The notes under the pieces: generated by a model
The model's database searches: none
Seen by the model: only the letters and a program-made list of their open reading frames with translations
Told to the model about the DNA's origin: nothing
Made by a program: the position numbers and the translations under genes
Shown: positions 60,725 through 64,000 of the stretch, in pieces
How the letters are laid out: every line of letters begins with the position of its first letter
Position numbering within the stretch: position 1 is the first letter of the stretch
DNA from: Pempheris klunzingeri
Lineage: Eukaryota > Chordata > Actinopteri > Acropomatiformes > Pempheridae
Length of the DNA: 64,000 bases
Direction: 5' to 3'
NCBI RefSeq assembly: GCF_042242105.1
Contig: NC_092020.1
Location: 2,159,001 to 2,223,000, forward strand

Positions 60725-62850
60725 AGTGTTCTCTACATTCCTAAGCCCCCGTGTCTCTGTATTGTTGAGTAGTGTATCTTCTATAGAGAGAATATAAATG
60801 AGGTTTAGTTCATTCAAAGAATTACCAGGCCACCCAAACGCTCCCACTACATTTGTCATAAGTGACGCAGAAATGCTTATGCCACAGTGAACGTCTGTAG
60901 GCCATCTGATAGTACATGACAAACGACTGTATTGTGTTTTCACTTGCAGTCAGTTTGTTGTTACTGTAAATTATTGTTTCTACTGTTACAGGGAGGAGTT
61001 TGACCAGAACAAACTAAAATCTCAGATGGTTATGGAGGCAACGAAGGAATAAAAGAATTATGAAGGCATCTAATTATCTGATTTGAAATGATAAAAATCT
61101 GCGAGCATGTGGATTGAGTTTGCATCACCTTTATATTTAATACAGTAGTTTGTTCACATGCTTATGAACGAGCTCAGACACGACAAGTTAGCTTAATTGT
61201 TGTTCTTTGTCTAAATTAAATATGTCATGTACTCACAAATGTGCAAAAGTGCTCATTGGCCAGAAGGTTGTTTGGATATTTGGCCTGTAAAAACATCAGT
61301 AAGAACAGCAACTGGCACAAAACATGAATATCATGTTCATATATTCAACATATTCAACTAATTTACAGTCATCCAGCATTTAAAAATGTTACATGGTGAT
61401 GTTCCAAAAATAAGCTTAAAGAACTGAGAAGGACTGGTCTGACATCAGTCTTTTTAGAAACTATATTTTCATGAAGGCTTGGCTTTTACTTTGCACTACA
61501 TTAATAGTTGAACAGCTCATGTATTTTGCGGATGAATCTGCAGACCTGTTAGGGACTCCGTGCTCTCAATGACAGTGGCTCAGGTCAAAAGCTTCCTTCA
61601 CTTCCCTGCCCTGCCAAGCACAATAAATAATGTGGCTGGCTGAGGCCTTTTGTGTCCACACAGATTCCTTCTTTTGCCCGGGGTAGGCGGAAATCGAGGC
61701 GTTTGATCTGAATTCTAAAGAGTCTTGTTGCAGCCCAATAAAGGCTGCCATTGTATGTAAATAGTTTATATAAGAGCATATGACTGCTACGGTGCAGGGC
61801 AGTGGCTAGTGGCGGAGGAATGATTAGCATTTTCCAAACGCATGGTGTTCTCAATCCAGCCTTTTGGCTTGCTAAAAAGCACAATATTTTAATTAATTTC
61901 TTCCCGCTTTGTACACATTTTTGTGTACCACCACAACTGAAGGTAAAATACATGTTCTATCATTTAATTCTGTTTTATACTAACGTTCAGTGTGCAGTGA
62001 GATTTTTTTGTGAGTGATGGCTGACATGCCCCACTGACTCGACCAGACAAATGATGAAAAATGAAATGTTATTTAAATAATCATTACCCTTTGCAGTAGT
62101 AATATTTGTATGAGTCAGCTTTTAAGCAGTGTGATCATTTCAAGTTTTTATTCAACAAATATGGTCGAGTCCATAGCCTTTCTTACAAACAATGGAGGTC
62201 TCTCACTTGTCTTAAAAAAAAAAAAAATCTCTTAATGAGATGGATGTCTGGTTGGTTCCTTGGAGAAATGTGCTGGCAGTCTGTCTGCAACTGGGCTGTA
62301 GGTCAGTTTGGGAGTACAGTATTAATACAGGGTGAGTCAATCACGTGGTTCGCCGAATGTTTCGCAATTGGCCTTGCGCTGTTGCGTCTTTTGACGGTGC
62401 ACGGCGGTAGGCCATCACCCCTGCTTTTATACGGCCAGCGGGCTACTTGGCAATTCTTTTCTGTTGTTCCTTACTCTGCCAAATCCAGCTTGATGCTCAG
62501 GCCACACCTCAAGATGGTCATCTTTGGACCCGGCGCTGCTTACGCCGCTTGCACCGCTGGCTGAGCCTGGTAAACCTCTAAAAACTAATGTTACAACAGT
62601 TAGACTTTTACTTAACTACTAAGTTGTCGTGGATGACAACTATTTGCTATTTTAAGTGATACCATTGCTACAAACCTTTGCTCCATATGAGAGGCTAAAT
62701 GTTCTTTAATTGGGTTATTTTACTTTTAAGTTTTTCCAAGATTCCCTAACTTTTTATTTGATTAATAACCTCAAGTTAGAAGATTAATGACCTCAAGATA
62801 GAGAAATAGTTTCACCTACGTCCATGTAACCTTTACTGAAAATCTTTGTT
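60725..62850. other. Intergenic region between the Tudor gene and gjb1
   Basis: Mostly AT-rich sequence with no supportable gene apart from the candidate exon at 60992-61052. The block 62230-62570 is richer in GC and CpG, and could be the promoter and untranslated first exon of gjb1: a donor-like CCTG/GTAAAC occurs near 62568, and gjb1 genes usually have an intron in the 5' UTR. Confidence 0.5.
60992..61052 (+). other. Candidate alternative last exon of the Tudor gene
   Basis: A good acceptor (TTTCTACTGTTACAG) is followed by G and then 19 sense codons reading EEFDQNKLKSQMVMEATKE and a TAA. The phase fits the donor at 59296, the end of exon 5, so splicing would replace the last two exons. The peptide looks protein-like, but no homology is known to me and it lies beyond the AATAAA at 60719. 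It could be chance. Confidence 0.3.
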
Positions 62851-62872
62851 CTTTGCAGACCTGGAGTCGAAA

Positions 62873-63700
62873 ATGAACTGGGGGACCTTTTATGCCGTGA
62901 TCAGCGGCGTAAACAGGCACTCTACCGGCATCGGACGTGTTTGGCTCTCCGTCATCTTCATCTTCCGTATCCTGGTCCTGGTGGTTGCTGCTGAGAGCGT
63001 TTGGGGAGATGAGAAGTCCGGCTTCACCTGCAACACCCAGCAGCCCGGCTGCAACAGCGTCTGCTACGACCAGTTCTTCCCCATCTCGCACATCCGCCTG
63101 TGGGCGCTCCAGCTCATCCTGGTGTCCACCCCCGCCCTGCTGGTGGCCATGCATGTGGCCCACCGACGCCACATCGACAAGAAGCTCCTGAAGAGGTCGG
63201 GCCGCAGCAGCCCCAAGGAGCTGGAACACATCAAGAACCAGAAGTTTCAGATCACCGGAGCTCTGTGGTGGACTTACATGATCAGTATCATCTTCAGAAT
63301 AATCTTCGAGGTGGCTTTTCTCTACATCTTCTACTTGATCTACCCTGACTTTAAGATGGTGCGTTTGGTAAAGTGTGACTCGTACCCATGCCCCAACACA
63401 GTGGACTGTTTTGTGTCCAGACCCACAGAAAAGACCATATTTACTGTGTTCATGCTGGCAGTGTCTGGAGTGTGCGTGCTGCTTAACCTGGCTGAGGTGG
63501 TATACCTCGTAGCCAGGGCCTGCAAACGGTGCTTCGGGGGCTCTGACGAAGAGTCCAAAGTAGCTTGGATAAGCCAAAGATTGTCCTCTTATAGGCAAAA
63601 TGAAATCAATCAGCTGATAGCAGACCATTCTCTCAAGTCTAAGTTCACTGTGACCAAAAAGAACCCAAGTGAGAAGGGTGAAAGGTGTTCTGCTTTCTGA
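62873..63700 (+). CDS. gjb1: Gap junction beta-1 protein (connexin 32-type)
   Basis: Forms gap-junction channels that pass ions and small molecules between cells; Cx32 acts in liver and myelinating glia in mammals. One coding exon, 275 aa (human 283). An acceptor CTTTGCAG ends at 62858, 14 bases before the ATG, as in other gjb1 genes with an untranslated first exon. Seen: SGVNRHST and [14 protein letters not shown] in the N-terminus and first membrane segment; first loop Cys53, 60, 64 (Cx6Cx3C); second loop Cys168, 173, 179 (Cx4Cx5C); four membrane segments; SRPTEKT and QNEIN as in Cx32. The C-terminus ends RCSAF, where human Cx32 has RCSAC. Fish have two gjb1 copies (cx27.5 and cx31.7 in zebrafish); which one this is cannot be told here. 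Confidence 0.96.
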   Translation: MNWGTFYAVISGVNRHSTGIGRVWLSVIFIFRILVLVVAAESVWGDEKSGFTCNTQQPGCNSVCYDQFFPISHIRLWALQLILVSTPALLVAMHVAHRRHIDKKLLKRSGRSSPKELEHIKNQKFQITGALWWTYMISIIFRIIFEVAFLYIFYLIYPDFKMVRLVKCDSYPCPNTVDCFVSRPTEKTIFTVFMLAVSGVCVLLNLAEVVYLVARACKRCFGGSDEESKVAWISQRLSSYRQNEINQLIADHSLKSKFTVTKKNPSEKGERCSAF

Positions 63701-64000
63701 GACCCAGCCTCTCCTGTTCCCTTTGAACTAATCTACAGTAATCACACATGTTCATGGAGCATGCTGCTCTGCATTAATGTTGCATATACTGTATATTTGA
63801 TCATTGTCAGCATACATATTTAGACCATTGATTTAAGTATCATTCAGCCAATCGCTTATTGATTCATCCGTTTTTTCTTTTTTCTTTATTGGTTTAACTA
63901 ACACTAGTTGCTGTCGGAACTTGTCTAAACTATTTGGAGCCAGTAGTGAAGGTTAAAGGACCATACCGGTGTTTTTGCATGTTTTAGCCCATTCACTACA
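63701..64000 (+). other. gjb1: Start of the gjb1 3' UTR
   Basis: AT-rich sequence without coding potential follows the gjb1 stop codon to the window edge. No AATAAA is seen, so the 3' end lies outside the window. Confidence 0.5.

Noticed and set aside
62106..62564. 152-codon + strand frame before gjb1
   Set aside because: No homology seen, contains a poly-A lysine run; better read as part of the gjb1 5' region.
62816..63628. 270-codon minus-strand frame
   Set aside because: Shadow of the gjb1 coding exon, which matches connexins on the + strand throughout.
1..64000. CRISPR arrays, bacterial operons, phage or tRNA/rRNA genes
   Set aside because: None seen; the window is vertebrate chromosomal DNA and the only arrays are microsatellites and one two-copy tandem repeat.

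Overview
The window is teleost fish genomic DNA, most probably from a percomorph (spiny-rayed) fish. It has split genes with GT-AG introns, many CA/GT and TA microsatellites, and several dispersed repeats of a kind common in fish genomes. The best clue to lineage is gene order. Ectodysplasin A (eda) is followed by a BAFF/APRIL-type TNF ligand and then by lrrc32 (GARP), all on the + strand. This is the order described for the stickleback armour-plate (Eda) haplotype. The downstream connexin is a gjb1 (Cx32) orthologue; human EDA and GJB1 both lie at Xq13.1, so the segment fits an Xq13-like block.

Layout. 1-35,400: no gene could be supported. The stretch holds microsatellites, several repeats (one a TA-flanked inverted-repeat element at 6,606-6,869), and unique-looking blocks that could be conserved regulatory DNA. 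A very tentative 3' end of an upstream gene lies at about 330-2,070. 35,400-47,660: eda, eight coding exons with a 6.4 kb first intron. 48,049-50,566: a six-exon BAFF-like ligand, possibly BALM. 50,899-53,204: lrrc32, two coding exons. 53,220-55,980: intergenic, with a 117/119 bp tandem duplication. 56,241-60,724: a seven-exon, single-Tudor-domain gene that I cannot name. 60,725-62,850: intergenic plus a possible gjb1 leader exon. 62,873-63,700: gjb1 in one coding exon.

All five genes are on the + strand and the first three are tightly packed: about 390 bp separates the eda poly(A) signal from the next start codon, and about 330 bp separates the BAFF-like poly(A) signal from lrrc32. Two genes encode furin-processed type II TNF ligands and one encodes a TGF-beta-tethering leucine-rich-repeat protein. 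The 35 kb upstream gap plus the long eda intron 1 contrast with this packing and look like a developmental gene's regulatory landscape, although that is inference.

Exon models were built by hand from splice sites, reading phase and family knowledge. All phases close without conflict. Repeat family names and regulatory roles could not be checked by database search.
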